NCBI GenBank assembly: GCA_964036665.1
Contig: OZ038530.1
Coordinates: 14,293,001-14,357,000, forward strand
Direction: 5' to 3'
DNA: 64,000 bases
Source: Gordius sp. MW1
Taxonomy: Eukaryota > Nematomorpha > Gordioida > Gordea > Gordiidae
The position numbers and the translations under genes were made by a program. Shown piece by piece: positions 1-35,900 of the stretch. Numbering within the stretch: the stretch's first letter is position 1; each line of letters opens with the position of its first letter. The notes beneath the pieces were generated by a model. That model was not told the origin of the DNA. It did no database searches and was given only the letters and a program-made list of their open reading frames with translations.

Positions 1-99
1 GATTTCTCGTCCCCCCCCCCCCTCATTTACGGCACTGATAAAGAACCCTGTAAGGGGTGTGGGGTGCGGTGATACATGGGAAAGAAATAAGGGCAAAAA

Positions 100-480
100 A
101 TAGAATAAAAATTTCGATATACACTTTGGCCAGTGGGCACTTTTTCTAATGGACAGCAGGTAAAAAAAGTCTAAATACATAAGGGCCAAATATTAAAAAA
201 AAACAAAAAGATTTTTTAATTAGACTTTCGCCATTGGTCATTTTTTCCATTGGTCAGTAGCCAGCAGACGGCCAAATAGCCTATAATTATAATATAGAAA
301 AAAAATTCGACATACACTTTGCCAGTGGTCATTTTTTCTAATCATCAGCAGATGCTAAAGAAGCGTATAAATACACAAGGGCCAAATAATAAAAAAACAA
401 AAAAAAATTCAATCCCACTTTGGCCACTGGTCATTTTTTCCATTGGTGAGTAGTCAGCAGACGGTCAAAAAGCCTATATG
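100..480. repeat. Degenerate minisatellite related to the arrays at 34.1 and 48.3 kb
   Basis: Three or four diverged units carry the phrase TTGGCCA-tGGtCATTTTTTc followed by a GGTCAGtAGCCAGCaGACGG-like block and an A-rich run. The same phrase forms the tandem arrays in the elements at 32971-35102 and 47822-49673, so this is probably a decayed piece of that family. No element ends can be defined here. Confidence 0.6.
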
Positions 481-503
481 TTGAATCTTATTAAAAATAA
501 CAA

Positions 504-861
504 CATGGGCGTACGCAGGTTTTGAATTAGGGAGGGGGGCACATTAAAATTTTCCTGAAGCAAAAAAAAGAAAAGAAAAAAGGTCTCGACATCCAAAAAT
601 TTTCCCGAGAGCAAAAAAAAAAAGGTCTCGACGTCCAAAAAATTTCCTGAGAGCAAAAAAAAAGCAACTGCCCTAAATTAGGCAGTGTGGGCAGCCAGAC
701 CCCCTGCCCCCCTGGCAAATTAGGGGGGGGGGCAGGGGGTCCGGCTGCCCCCCTCCGGCTAATTACGGGGGGGGCAAAACAAAATTTTTAATTTGTTAGG
801 GTTTTTGTATTGAAATTTTTTTTTTAATTAGGGGGGGCCCCCCCCCCTGCGTACGCCCATG
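504..861. mobile_element. MITE family B, hAT-type, copy 1
   Basis: The terminal inverted repeats are CATGGGCGTACGCAGG at the left and its complement CCTGCGTACGCCCATG at the right. The flanks AATAACAA (496-503 and 862-869) are a perfect 8-bp target duplication. The interior has long G and C runs. No transposase is encoded, so it is non-autonomous. The 8-bp duplication suggests hAT mobilisation. Confidence 0.85.
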
Positions 862-1297
862 AATAACAAGATATTATCAATGCAAAATTTAGGTTAATAA
901 CAAAAAGAAAAATATTCACAAAGCAGCAAATATACAATTAAAATAGCAATAATCAAATTAATAGTTTTGGCCTACTGACGGGGTCAAATAAAGTAGAGCA
1001 ACGGTGATAATTGATTTGCAGGGAATTTTTAAGCCAGTTTCGCAAGCATCCGTTTTAAAGCAACAACTAGACAAATTGTCAAAAGAAATTAACAAAACAG
1101 CAAATATAAATATCTATAAACTAGAATTTTGGCCTTTGGCCGGGGTCAAATAAAGTAGAAGTAAGCAACGGTCATCATAATTTGTGGGAATCATAATTTA
1201 GCCAGTTTGGCAATTATTCGATATATAGCAACAACCTAGACAAGTTGCCCTAAGAAATTCAGGTATAAAGTTAATCAGTGGGGCACAACAACAATAA

Positions 1298-1440
1298 TAG
1301 ATAATGGGCTCGGGCAAGGTCAAAAAAATTAAATTTTACGGGGCCGCGGGCTTTGTATAAAAGTAGCGGGCCGGGCCGGGCTTGTAAATTTTTGTTACGG
1401 GCGGGCCGACTGGCCTAAACAGGCCCATAGCAGGTCTCTA
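1298..1440. mobile_element. Remnant of a CGGGCC-rich hAT element
   Basis: A GC-rich tract of repeated GGGCCGGGCC motifs ends in AGCAGGTCTCTA, which resembles the inverted end TAGAGATCTGCA of the complete hAT at 7530-10605. The left end is not well defined and I see no clear target duplication. It is probably a short internally deleted derivative of the same hAT group. Confidence 0.5.
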
Positions 1441-2218
1441 ATCCAGAATAATCATTGACCCTAAATTAAATTAGAAAAGAATATGTAAGTCCAATAATTG
1501 AGATAAAATTTGTTATGTAAACGCATCCCATGTTGGCATCGCAATTGCTCGGTATTTTACGGAGTGTGGAAAAAACGTCCACAAGCCATAAAATACCCCG
1601 TTTCGTTTTGTTGCTGATTTACAGTGCGTGATTTCTTCGCTTATCCACAGTTCATGAATTAGTGGATCCTAGAGCAAAGGCAGAAATTGTCACAACATGG
1701 CAGGCGAAATAAACATCAATTTTGGCTCATTCGGAAAGTTTTCAAAATAATTTGGGTTGCTTATAAAATAGTAACAAACACTAAACTTAAATGCTATACC
1801 TAGAATTTGTCCTGCTAGAAGCTTACTTTTAATTATAGAAGATAAAGTAGACCGCCGCGTCTATCTCTAATTAAAGGGGGGACATTGATTATATCTCACT
1901 ACTAATTGATCTGTATAGGAAATATGGCGTATTGATTGTTTTACTTAGCGAAACCATTAAGGACATCAAGGTTTCGAGTTCTCGATAAAGGGCAAGTGGT
2001 ATCCCACCTGCAATTACCCCAAACATTTTTACACACGGGCTAGCTTCCATTTTCCTTTCCCTATTAGCCCGAATAATTAATTTAATTACTTTTTCATATA
2101 TTTATGCTATCTTAAACCACACAAGAAATAAAAATTTGATATACGTTAATAAGTGAAGAACAAAACGTGTATTTTAGTTAGTTATAACTTATAAGTTATG
2201 CTGTTTTACTTTTACATT

Positions 2219-2479
2219 CATTGGCGAAGGGAAGGGGTTGTTTGCGGGTTAGAGCCCCTCCCATGATTTTCAATTCATATAATTTTTATATTGTACATTT
2301 AATAAAAATGAATATTTGTTGGAATTTTACTTTGAGATTTATTTTTTTTTTCACTATTGTCACTTTAAACGTTAAGGAAAAAAACATTTTTTCAAAAAGA
2401 AGAGTTACAAAAAAATTGCACCTAAAAAATTTTATAACCCCCCCCCCCCCCCTTTGAAAAAATCCTAGTTACGCCTATG
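2219..2479. mobile_element. MITE family B, diverged copy 2
   Basis: The right end reads TAGTTACGCCTATG, a diverged family B terminus, after a long C run. The left end is a weak CATTGGCGAAGG. The flanks TTTACATT and TTTACATC match at 7 of 8 bases, supporting an old 8-bp target duplication. The open frame across it is a repeat artefact. Confidence 0.6.
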
Positions 2480-2487
2480 TTTACATC

Positions 2488-5315
2488 ATATGCTTAATAG
2501 GATTACATGGTTAGAAAAATGTACCAGACATTAAGAATTAAGTTATAAATATTGTGCCTAATGTTATTTATATAAATCTAATCATAATGTTTAATTTAAA
2601 GTGGTTTAACCTATAACCATCTTTCAGAAGCTCATTTCGAGTAATAATTAAAAACTTGTTATGATAAAAAAATATTTTGTTTTTTTAATTATTTAATTAA
2701 TAAATACATTATTATTACAAGATTAATTTATCAAAAAGACATAACAGAATAAAAGGAGGATTTAAGATAAAATTTAAATACACCATCAAAGTCTTTCTAT
2801 TAAAATTATAATACTTATCAAGCAAATATTGTAATCTATCAATTATTTAACAGAAAAGAATACTTGACCTAACTACATGACACCCTTCTTAAATTATTTT
2901 GCCGTTAGTAGTGCTACAGACAATTATTAATATAATAGATTTTAAAGTTGATTTACCAAAGGGTGTATTAAAGTCCATGTTATTAGATAATGAGTATTAT
3001 GTTGATTTAAATAAAAAAACTTTGTCCACAAATTCGGCGAGATAATTTAGACGTGTACTTTAGCGACATTCATTTATTTTTTTTTCAATAATGTACTTTA
3101 TTTCTAATGGTTTATTCATAGACTAATGGGTTTATTGACCGTTTGACAAATGGTAATTTATATAAAATTTTTGTAGTAGCAATATTGTAGTTGTTATATT
3201 AGTTATAATAAGATCCTTTTATAGGCTATTAAAAATGTTTATTAAATAAGCTTTTTATTCATTATGTTTATTTCATAATAAATTAATTGTATAGTTATAT
3301 ATTAAAAAGAGCAACAAATTTATTTTTTATGTAAATATTTTTAACTGACAAACTTGTAAATCTATTTCAATTTATTTAAATTAAGGCATATTGAATTATA
3401 AAATCTATTTTACATCTTTAAAAAAATGATTTTTTTACTTAATACTAAAGATTAAAGCATTTTATTTATGTTAGAAATAAGTTATATAAATTAGGATTAA
3501 TTAGTGTTAATAGGAACCTTGTTATCTGCCCAATTTTGGTATTGTTATTAATTATGTTGCAATTTTATTTTGCTAACTTTTGCAGTTACCAATTAAACAA
3601 GTTTTATTTATAATTATTAATAAAATTTTATACCTTGTAGATTTTAGTTATATATATTTTTTGGCATAAACCCTTTATTGATTTATTATTTAGTTGCATT
3701 ATATGGTGTTATTTTATATGGGTTTAATTATGAGTGCTTTAAATGATAAATAATCTTTTCCTCTTCTATTCACATTCCCCTATGTTTTTATTATTATTAA
3801 AGAGTCCAATGACAGCACTAGGGTACATCAGTGTGCAAGAGCATGCATATAATCACACAACCTCGTTTTCCTCTCCCTTGTTGCTTATCTATTAGAGATC
3901 TACACACGCCATCCATCATTATCATTTATATTCATTACATTCATCCTACATAAAATATTTATTTATACAATATTTATGTGCATTTGAACAAACAATAAGC
4001 AACAACTCCGTTTTGAATGCGGTAATGTTTGGAAGTTGTTCCCTTCAGAATCCAAAAAAATCTATATATTAATGCATATTCATTCCTAACTTTAAAAAAT
4101 CGTGGCGGCTATTTAGATTTTGCTACCATTGCACCTCAAATCACTAACAGCTGGCCCGAGTCGTAATTCTTTTTGCGCGCATTGTATCTCACTATTTTCC
4201 ATGATTGTGCCTGAGTTTTGGAGAACAGAATATTTGGATTTAAAATCTAAGCAAACATGATGTTTTTTCCTTAGTTATGGTTGATAAAATTTGTAGGTAA
4301 ATCAATATGGCAAAAATATATTTGTGGTATTTCATAGGATTATCGTTTGGAATTTGTTTTTTATCGTCTGCTAATTTATTTCACATGATTTTTAGATGCC
4401 AAATCATTCGTTATACTGTTTAAAATTATTTATTTCCCTGCTTAAACGGGTTTGCTTGTTATTCCGAGAGTATTTTGGGATTGTTTAGTTCCTATTATTC
4501 AAATTTATGATGGAATTTAATCATAATTTTTTTTACTTTCGGTTGTTTGTCAAAACTGGTTGATTTATTTAAGATAATTTCTAGTTCAATTTGTAAACCG
4601 TATGTCGATACTCGTGTGCGAATATCATTATGTATGTAAAAGCTCAAGGACGTAATACAAAGTAGCTCATTTTTTACACTACTTTGTCGTCATGATAAAT
4701 TGAAATTGTCAAATCAACACTCACTATTAAAATGCCTTCATACAAAACGCGAAGTTTTTTTATTTTAAGCTGCGCAATAAAATATGAAAAGTATCTTATT
4801 TAATTGAGATAAATAAAAAGCCTCCATGTTTGTGCAATTTAACTTGTTCTTTAGAGTAAAATTAATATCAAACAATTTTATATTATTCCGTCCCCCGATT
4901 TTATTCTAGGCATATAAGGTGGTAGTTATTAAAGGGGCTGATATTAGGGAATTTAATCAATGACGTTATTTGATACATTTTAATGACTAACCACCCTAAT
5001 GAGTCAGAGGGAGGGACTTTGTTAAAAATGATTGGAATTAAATTGTGTAACTAACTGCGCTAATCAACGATTTGGCTATTAAGCATTTAGAGACCTTGAT
5101 ACTTGAGGCCTCAGCAGATGACAAATTGATATTATAAATTAATTTTTTCCTACGCCATTTTAATTAAGTTATATTATTGGTAAAAGCTAATAAGAACTAA
5201 CATATGCCCCCCCCCCTTCCACCGCGATTATATTTTTAATTAAATTATTATTATTGTTTAAATCCAAAACTTTTTGCCGCCCCCTACGTCCTTGCCTTTA
5301 CTTTATTTTTAATCC
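2488..5315. other. AT-rich spacer without recognisable genes
   Basis: Very AT-rich sequence with frequent stops in all frames. I see no conserved protein motif, no tRNA-like structure and no clear repeat ends. C runs near 5207 suggest further decayed MITEs. Confidence 0.5.
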
Positions 5316-5323
5316 CCTCAAAC

Positions 5324-5421
5324 AAGTCTTGTATAAACGGCTGCGTTTTGTTTGGCCGATCTTTGGTTTTAGTCGATTAGAACCAAAGATCGACCAAACA
5401 AACCCCAACCGTACAACACTA
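5324..5421. mobile_element. MITE family A, short copy 1
   Basis: A palindromic MITE with ends resembling AGTGTTGTAAAAACGGC and inner arms around GGTCGACCTTTGGTTTTAG. The flanks CCTCAAAC (5316-5323) and CCTCAAAT (5422-5429) match at 7 of 8 bases, which suggests an 8-bp target duplication as made by hAT transposases. At about 98 bp it is the shortest family A copy here. Confidence 0.7.
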
Positions 5422-5429
5422 CCTCAAAT

Positions 5430-6968
5430 GCGTATTTTAAGACAAAATTTGACTAAAATGCTTCTTTGGCTTCTAGTTATAAATTACTTTGTTTTTGTTG
5501 AGTATGTTGTAGTCGCTTTTTGGATATCATCAGTCTACCATGTACACTATTATGGCTCAGCGCCCCCTGCCCAGTAAAACGTAGGCTGTGATAAAATCAA
5601 CGAACCACAATTAACATTTATCTCCTCTGAAAATATCGATCGAATGCAGCCCAAAATATTTGCGCATTTTGTAAGATTAATTGTGAAAGGTCGTATTACC
5701 GCGTGGGAAGACCCTCGCGTGCAGTCCATTTTCCACCCATAATTAATTTAGAGAATGATATTCGTTCTAATTCGATCCGATGCACATCTAAAATCTATCT
5801 TTTTTTAAATTGTTGTAATCATGGATCTTTTAAGACGTGTGGTGGACACCTTTGTAAATGTGCACTAACACGTCGGTAATGAACCACTTTTGTTTTTTAT
5901 ACGTGGCGAAAGAGGTCTTGTAATATTGAGGGGCGGAGTGGTGCCCACGACTACATTAAGTAAGTATTATATTGATTATTTTTTTACAATCTGATTATAA
6001 GTGCATTTGTAATTACAGTCATTAATAATTCTCTTTAAATTAAGGAATTGAAAACGTTAATTACTAAAAACATGTTTTTTAAAATAATTTTGGATCCAAA
6101 AATCCAGTAATAATTAAAAAAATCTTTTGTGTTTTAGTTATAAAAGGGTAAACACTATGTAATATCAAATTTTAATTTAGGAATTCACCATTAAAATTGG
6201 GATTTGTTTGCGAAATTAAAAAGTGCGAAAACGAATTCAATTAACATGTTAAGAATTTAGTTTCATCTAAGGGGCGCCATAAAATTATACAGCTTTGTAG
6301 TGTATGGGGAGCGACAGGCATGTGGACCGCGAATTACTCAAAGGATGAGTGTCGTACCGACTTTAATTACATATATAGAAATCGATATCATTATTCCACT
6401 TTGTTTTGCCACTATGGTGGTACTTAATTTTCCTCCGAATTTACTCAAAGCAAAAGGACATTTTATTTTATTATTTTTTGTCCACCAAACTTCTCCTTTA
6501 TAATGAATTATTTATCACTCAACTGTAAACGCGCTTTTAAGTAACGTTAATAAGTGACAACTTCTTTTACATTGGAAAATATTTACCGAATTTTACGTTT
6601 TAATATTAAAAAAGACGATTTTTTAGAGCAATATTTGATTATAAAAGTTATCGTAAATTAATAAATTTAATCGTTTACAATCTATATATGCAACTATGGT
6701 CCGTGAAATTAGCTGACTATATTAACGATAAATATTATATTCCACCTCCAGATATTTTGACCGAACCCATCGAGCTTCTAGCATATCATCAATATAAAGC
6801 TTCAGCCCACACCATGCCCACACCACCCCGGCTACGCAAAGAGACACTACCCCCTACCTACTCCTTCCTACGCAACAAAGACTACTACTAGCTAATATAG
6901 GATATTAATTCCCCTTCATTTCCTATTTTATTTGATTCGAGCAAGTCCTTAATATACAATATATTCCT
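5430..6968. other. Region upstream of the PCTAIRE kinase start
   Basis: No gene is recognised. Because the first kinase ATG lies at 6969 with an in-frame TGA just upstream, this stretch should hold its 5' UTR, promoter and perhaps non-coding exons. I cannot point to a defined promoter element. The short open frames at 6300-6503 and 6688-6891 show no family resemblance. Confidence 0.4.
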
Positions 6969-28742
<21,774 letters not shown>

Positions 28743-29959
28743 CCTCAATCGGTGTGGTGATATAGTCAATTGTTTAAATGCTGCCATGATTGCGTTTTGC
28801 CTAGAACTATTACCATATCCCCCTCTCTAAATTATATCGACTCTTCGAAATACTTTACATACTTACAATCTACCACAGATAGTTTCGTCCTTCATCACAC
28901 CCCCTTTTTCTATGCATTTACTTTATACAACACTCGACTCACTTATTAAACTTTAATCGTATCACGCCCCTCTAACTAAAATTGCCGTTTAACTTATTTT
29001 GTAAACGTTTATTTATGCTAAACCCTATGATTGAATATTATTCGTAAATTATGCAGCACTACCGCGGATCCTTTTATAAATTTCACACTGCGAACTTATG
29101 ATGATTACCCATCAAACTACGTATCTTCGGAATCTCTCTCAACATTTTCATTCAGTCAAACCAACTTAACTACAACGCCCCCCCCCTACCTTAGTTTATA
29201 TACGGCATATTTCGTTTATATAATTATTTTTACGGATAAAGTTTATTGCACACAATTCTTCAGTGATATAAAGTTGCGTTTTATTATGACAAATGATATG
29301 ATACTTTATTGATATACATATTATTGGTAATAAATAATGATGAATGAATGTGCAATTCAATCATGATTTGAAAGATAGCTCTAACAATGATTTCATCGAA
29401 TGATCAAAGCTAGGGCTATTTAAGCTATATTTGAGTCTAGATGTTTAAGACTATTAACAACAAGCATAATTTTGAAGCAGTAATGTATATTAAATTTAAA
29501 GCAGCTTCTATTTTTTACTTAAAAATCAAATTTTTACACTAACAAACGTTTTCATATTAAGACCATATTAAAGTGTAAAAATTGCTTAAACAATTTTAGA
29601 CGAATATTTTTGTCCATTTTAAAATTTATAGGGCCTAACATTTCAGATTTGATCAAATACTTAGTTTTCCATTTTAACTAACATGTGTTCTTCTTAAAAG
29701 GTAAATTAATTTTTTTTAATTGTAAAGTAACATTTGACTAAATAATTTTATGATATCATAGGAAATTTAGACTCAACATGATATTATTTAACCTAAACAG
29801 ATAATCAAAATATAAATACATTGGTATATTTATGTAACTCCATCGAAGGCTCAGGATCTCTTACTGATCTTGTTGCTTTTTGCAATATTCTGTATTAAAT
29901 ACATAACTGTATATTTAAAGCCAAAAATATTTAAGTAGTTATTTGGATATTTGGCATAT
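28743..29959. other. Convergent intergenic region between the kinase and NELFCD
   Basis: The two genes end toward each other about 1.2 kb apart, so this stretch should carry both 3' UTRs. I see no further gene. The frame at 29031-29312 has no recognisable domain. Confidence 0.6.
29329..29334 (+). promoter_or_regulatory. Candidate poly(A) signal of the PCTAIRE gene
   Basis: AATAAA about 590 nt after the kinase stop codon. This is placement only; the hexamer is common in sequence this AT-rich. Confidence 0.25.
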
Positions 29960-32900
29960 TTATTCACCTATGAAAGTTGATACGGAATCAGTTTGATCAT
30001 CATTCCTCAGAGAGCCAGTTATTTCTTGATTGCTTATGAGTGGGAGAAATAGTTCCACAAAAGCAGGATGATAAGGTGGCGCTATCATGTCCAATATCTA
30101 TGATGATATAAATAGATTATTCATTAATGCGACAATCCTTACTAAAACATTCTTAATAATATGGTAAACGTATTATAGATGTATTTAAAATTATAAAACC
30201 AATAAAACTAATTCAGATTAATTACACGTAATGTATAGCCATTGAATTAGTTTACGTTAAATTAATTAAAAATCAATCACACATTTAAACCGCGATTTTG
30301 TTTTTCAAACTAAGTATAATCTTCTCAAATAATTGAATAGCAAAACATAATTAAGCCATTAATTTGTTTAATGACTTCTTGAACGAAATGCCGTATAAGC
30401 GAAACATCGGTATCTTGTTTCTCCCAACATTTTTTGACAAAATTTATAACAGGAATTACATGGCCCCTCGACAATAGATGCACCATCCGCTCCAATAAAG
30501 TCTTTTTGAGCTCGAGCTATAGATGTACAAAATGTTCCACTATTTAAGTTAAATGTTAATATATTTAAAGAATTTATATTAAAAAACGTATAACTTTCGG
30601 CGACAAAATGCAATTAAAAAACAGACAGGTTGAAATTTTTCTTTAAAAACAAATGTTATACGAAGAAGAATGCAATATTTTTGGTTATCATTTTCAAGAT
30701 TAAGGTAATAATTATATAACCTGAACCAAAACTTCTAAATCAGGGTAAGGTGCTTCGAATAACTTAATCAATAAATGGAGTATGCTGTCGTGTAAAACGG
30801 TGTGACAAGTCGCTATTTCATCCAGTAACGCCAAATGCAATGGGGCCGTATTGTCTGTTCGAGTTGCAAAGTATTGCCCATCACAAACCACACAACTTAT
30901 CCAATGGAACACGCCGACCGATATGACGGGATATCTTTCATAATAACGATTAAAATTTTTTTAAATATAAATAATAAAGGGGCGTGGTGGCGTAGTGGGT
31001 ATAGGGTTTAGTTTTTGAAGCAAGAGCTCGCAAGTTCGATCCCGCCTCTGGCACTTATTTCAAGAAAGATTAAAAATCACATCGTCAACACGGCTGTCAG
31101 GAGTATTGTAAAAACGGCTGGGTTTTGTTAGGTCGACCTTTGGTTTTGGCCGACTAAACATAAACAGAAATGTCCATTTATGCGACTAAGAAAAACATAC
31201 CAAAATACCTTTGCTCTGTTTATGTTTAGTCGGCCAAAACCAAAGGTTGACTAAACAAAACCCCGGAGCAGTTTTTACAACACTACTGTCAGGCCTGGAT
31301 AGCCGAGCATCACCCCTCATCCAAACTTCTAGAACGAAGCTGACCACCTTAGTGTGACAAACAGCTATGGGAAATATAAATGATAACTAAAAATTTTAAT
31401 TCAAATATATGCAAGCGAGCAAACAATTTGGACAAGTTTCAAAAATAAATGTTTTGAGATTAAAAAACCAGTAGGAACGGGCTCAGGTCGAGCTTACAAA
31501 TAATAAAGGATTTTAGCCTAGGGCCGGGTTAGACAAATAAATTCAAACAGCGGTCATTATTTATTTTTAACCATTTTTAGGCAAAGCTTTAGGCAGAATT
31601 TTAATTTGCGATTATATACTAACAAGTTGGACAAGACACTTCACGACACAACATTTCATGTCTGCAATTTTTAGATTTAATCAGGAATAGAAAAGCATAA
31701 AATTTGTTGAATATAACATCTAGCCAAACCAATGATTAAGTATATTTTTAAAAATCATTACAAAGTTAACATTCAACGAACTAAACGCATTACAAAAAAA
31801 CATATAATGCCTATAATGCAGTTTAAAAGATTTTATACCGTTTCTGATTAGTATACCTTAAAAATTTATGTAAAACAATATGAAAACCTACTTTAAATTT
31901 ATTACAAAAAACATTCATTTTTATTGTATAACTTATTACCTTAAAAGTTGGAATAGAGTCCCGAGATCGCTTATAAGTTCGGAGGAACCTGAGCTTTTAA
32001 CACATATGTGATGGGCTTTTTCTATAGCTACTATTAACGGTTTCAGTTCTTCCTTGTTTAACGTAACTCCCGTTTCGCTCCCATCATTTTCTCCTTCATC
32101 TATTGCCTCGATTATCCAGTATTATAACAAAAAATAATAAAGAAATTCAAACATTTGCTGGGCTTATATAATTTATTTTTACATACTTACTGCTTCGAAA
32201 TAATCATCCTGTCTCAAGAATTAAATAATTTAACTTTAAAATAACAAACTAAATTATTAATGTAATAGGCACAAGAGCTGAGCAAAAAAAGGCACTACGA
32301 ATACATTCATATTATTACTCCACAATTCTCATTTTTTATAAGTATTTTTTGTAAATTTTTGAAATAAAAAAAACTAATATCTTTTTATCGCTAAAATATT
32401 ACTTCGTATACGCACGAGGCATAGGCCAACAGGTGTATATATTTGGGTTTGTGGTCAGGATTTAGCTTGGATTGTGGTTTAAACAAGGCTTCGACTAGAA
32501 GTTCTAAATTGATCAGTTGTATTAAACTAATAAAAATTAGATAAAAATTGCGTTTTACTATCAAGTGATATAATTTTGCCAAAGCCAAATTAGTGACGTA
32601 TATCGACTCTAATAATCGTGAAAAAAATATTTAGGAATTTTTAAGGGAACATTGCATTGGGCATCAACGTAAAACACTTATTAAAAACGTAAGGTAAAAC
32701 TGCTCACAAAAAAATCATAGCTTAAATAACGCCGGATTGAGGACCCTGTTAAGCTTGTATGCAAGGTACGCACTTTATGAAAATTTATGAAATTATATGT
32801 GTTTATTATGTAATACCGAGAAACAAGGGCTTGCGGATTAAATCGGGAGGTGGAATATCGTTGGAGGTGTATATCTTGTAAATCTAAAATGGTTAAATTT

Positions 32901-35900
32901 ATCACGCCTACACAGTATTAAAAGTTGAGGCAAGGTATATAACGAATATATAATATTTGAAAATTAAAAACTCGGGCCTTCGGCCCTCGTGGGAAGGGGG
33001 AGAAGGGAAGGGGAGTAGGGGAAGGGAAGAGGGGAAGGGGGAACTCTTCTATACTCCGTATAAACGTAGCATATTTGCTATGCAATTTATGGGCGAGAAA
33101 GGTGGGAAGGGGCGAGAATGCCTATAGGGGGTATTAGATGCAAAATAATTAGTTAATTAGTTATAGGCCCTTGTAGGGGAGGACATAGGGTAATTATCAA
33201 TGTTAACCAATTCAAAAACGAAAAAAAAATTCGATTTATTTGGCCAATGGTCATTTTTTTATTGGTCAGTAGCCAGCGGACGGTCAAAAATTCATATTAT
33301 CATTGGTATTAACATGAACAAATATTAATTTAATTTAAAAAAATTAAAAAAAAAATTTTGTGCCCTCCCTGACTTGAAACCCACACCTCCAGTTCACAAG
33401 CCGGCGCTATAACCACTATACCATGTTGGCTTTAAAATAGTAGAAGTTATCATGTTATTTATATAGATAATGAAATAATAAAGTTGTGTTTTATGTTTAG
33501 AAAATCAATATATTTCGTCGGTCAGTAGCCAGCGGACGGTCAAAAAGTCATATTATCAATGGTATTAACAAAAACAAAATATTAATATAATGTAAAAAAA
33601 AAATTAAAAAAAAAGTTTTTTTTAGTTTTAAAAAAGGGCTAAATTCTTAAACTACCAGCCCGTTTCGCTCGAAACTTTACCCGTAGGTGCCCAGGGCGGC
33701 CGGGGGTAAAATAACCTTTTCAGATTCCTAAAATACCTTTTCATTTTAAAAATATCGGACATTTCCCTGCCACACGTGCGGTGTAATATCTATGACACGA
33801 AGAAAAATTTTACTAATTATATAAACTTACGCGCGCCATCTAATAAAGTACAATTCGTGTTTGAGTTTAATAGTAGATTCAATTTAATTAGAAATAACGG
33901 GCTATGATTATACCTTTGAAGGAGGTTTCGTTTCTATCGATATATTTTATCGTAAATTAGAATCTAATACCTATATTATTTTTTTAAATATTACTTTTTA
34001 GGTTTTCTATGAAATCACAATCTAATTAAATGAAATATATTAACCCAATAAAAAAATATATATGCATTTATAAGGTTAAAAATATATATTACATAGTTGG
34101 CTGTCTGTTAGACCATCCATAATAAATTTTTAGGTTATATATAAAATTTGGCCAATGGTCATTTTTTTTCATTGGTAAGCAGCCAGGACACGGTAAAAGT
34201 GGATATAAATTCATTATTCAAAAAAAACGAAAAAAAAATTTTCGAATCACATTTTGGCCAATGGTCATTTTTTTCCATTGGTCAGCAGCCAGGACACGGT
34301 AAAAGTGGATATAAACTTATAATAGTCAAAAAAAAACTAAAAAAAATTTTCGAATCACATTTTGGCCAATGGTCATTTTTTTCCATCGGTCAGCAGCCAG
34401 GACACGGTAAAAATGGATATAAATTCATAATAGTCAAAAAAAACTAAAAAAAAATTTTCGAATTACATTTTGGCCAATGGTCATTTTTTTCCATTGGTCA
34501 ACAGCCAGGACACGGTAAAAGTGGATATAAATTCATAATAGTCAAAAAAAAACGAAAAAAAAAATTTCAAATCACATTTTGGCCAATGGTGATTTTTTCC
34601 CATTGGTCAGCAGCCAACGGACGGCCAAAAAGTCATAATAGCAATGGTAGTAACAGGAACAATCATAATAGTCAAAAAAAAAAAGCGAAAAAATAAACTC
34701 GGATTCACATTTTGGCCAATGGTCATTTTTTCATTGGTCAGCAGCCAGCGGACGGCCAAAAAGTCTTATTATCAATGATAGTAACAAGAACAATCATAAG
34801 AGTCAAAAAAAACTCCGGGATTCTAACCCCAAAACTAGTTAAATTGCATAGCAATTACCAAAATTTAAATATAGATATACTTATGCATTAATTTAACGTA
34901 GCAATTAAAACCCGACCCCGCCCGAAAGCGAGGGAGATAGAGATGAGGGGTGGGGCACCTCTTGATAGAGATGAGGGGTGGGGCACCTCTTTCTCATGCA
35001 TTAATTTAAAAAAGCGATAACCTAATATACCCAATGCAAATAGATAGGGAGGGTAACGGACGACGGACACCAAAAAACGAGCCCATAAATTGCATAGCAA
35101 TTAATATATAAACATTTTCCCCTAATATTTTACATTTTGGGTTATTAAAATACCATTAAACTTTAAAACAACATGTGCAATAACTATTTAAAACTTAAAC
35201 AAACTTCCAAAAAAAACTCTTCAAATATAAAATTTATTAGCAGAGTTTTCGTCATTTTCGTCGCATGGCTTTTATAACGCTGTCTTTCCTTAACTTATAT
35301 TCATCTACCACATAGTGTTGTAAAAAGGGCTGGGTTTTGTTTGATCGACCTTTGTTTTTAGTCAACTAAACATAAACAGACAAAAAAAATTTTGGTCTAT
35401 TTTTCTAAGCCGACCTCAGGCTTAGTCGAAATTTGAAAAACAGACCAGGGTCACCCTTAGTCTTAGTTGAACTCAAGGGTCGATCAAACAAAACCCAGCC
35501 GTTTTTAAGACACTACCACCACCTAGTAGTTATAGCTTAATAACCTTGTACCCCCAAGTCATACAAATGATATGACCTAAAATATTTAGTGAAAATATAG
35601 CTTAAAATACAACAAAATATAAGAATGAGAATTATATGACCAGGCTTATATCGGCCGGATTGAGAGCCTTTTTTGAGAGCATAGCTGACAAAGGGGTGAA
35701 GAGTTTTGGGTAATGGGCCGATCCATCTAATGCCATATTAATGTGACAGGAGTCGTAATTGTGGCGGCTGGCGTACGATTGAACTTCCTACACACAACGG
35801 GGTAAAGCATTAATTGATTTACTCGTCTATTGCACAATTCACATACTACACAAAAATTATAATTTTAACATTATTATATAAAACAATATTAAATAGTGTA

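Larger units (their letters stand above)
32971..35102. mobile_element. 2.1 kb tandem-repeat-bearing element, copy H1 (possibly Helentron/HINE-related)
   Basis: One end carries a short hairpin, GGGCC-TTC-GGCCC, next to a purine-rich GGGAAGG tract. The other carries an ATAAATTGCATAGCAATTA motif that recurs inside the element in both orientations. Between them lie a tRNA-like segment and an array of about 110-bp repeats. The same structure occurs inverted at 47822-49673. Terminal hairpin, subterminal short inverted repeats and an internal array recall Helentron-derived non-autonomous elements, but no helicase or target dinucleotide proves this. Lies in a NELFCD intron. Confidence 0.6.

Noticed and set aside
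33361-33431. Functional tRNA-His gene
   Set aside because: A and B boxes are visible but the acceptor stem pairs poorly and the segment is embedded in a mobile element.
34148-34447. 99-codon open frame with three internal repeats
   Set aside because: It reads the 110-bp minisatellite; the mirror frames near 48.6-49.0 kb behave the same way.
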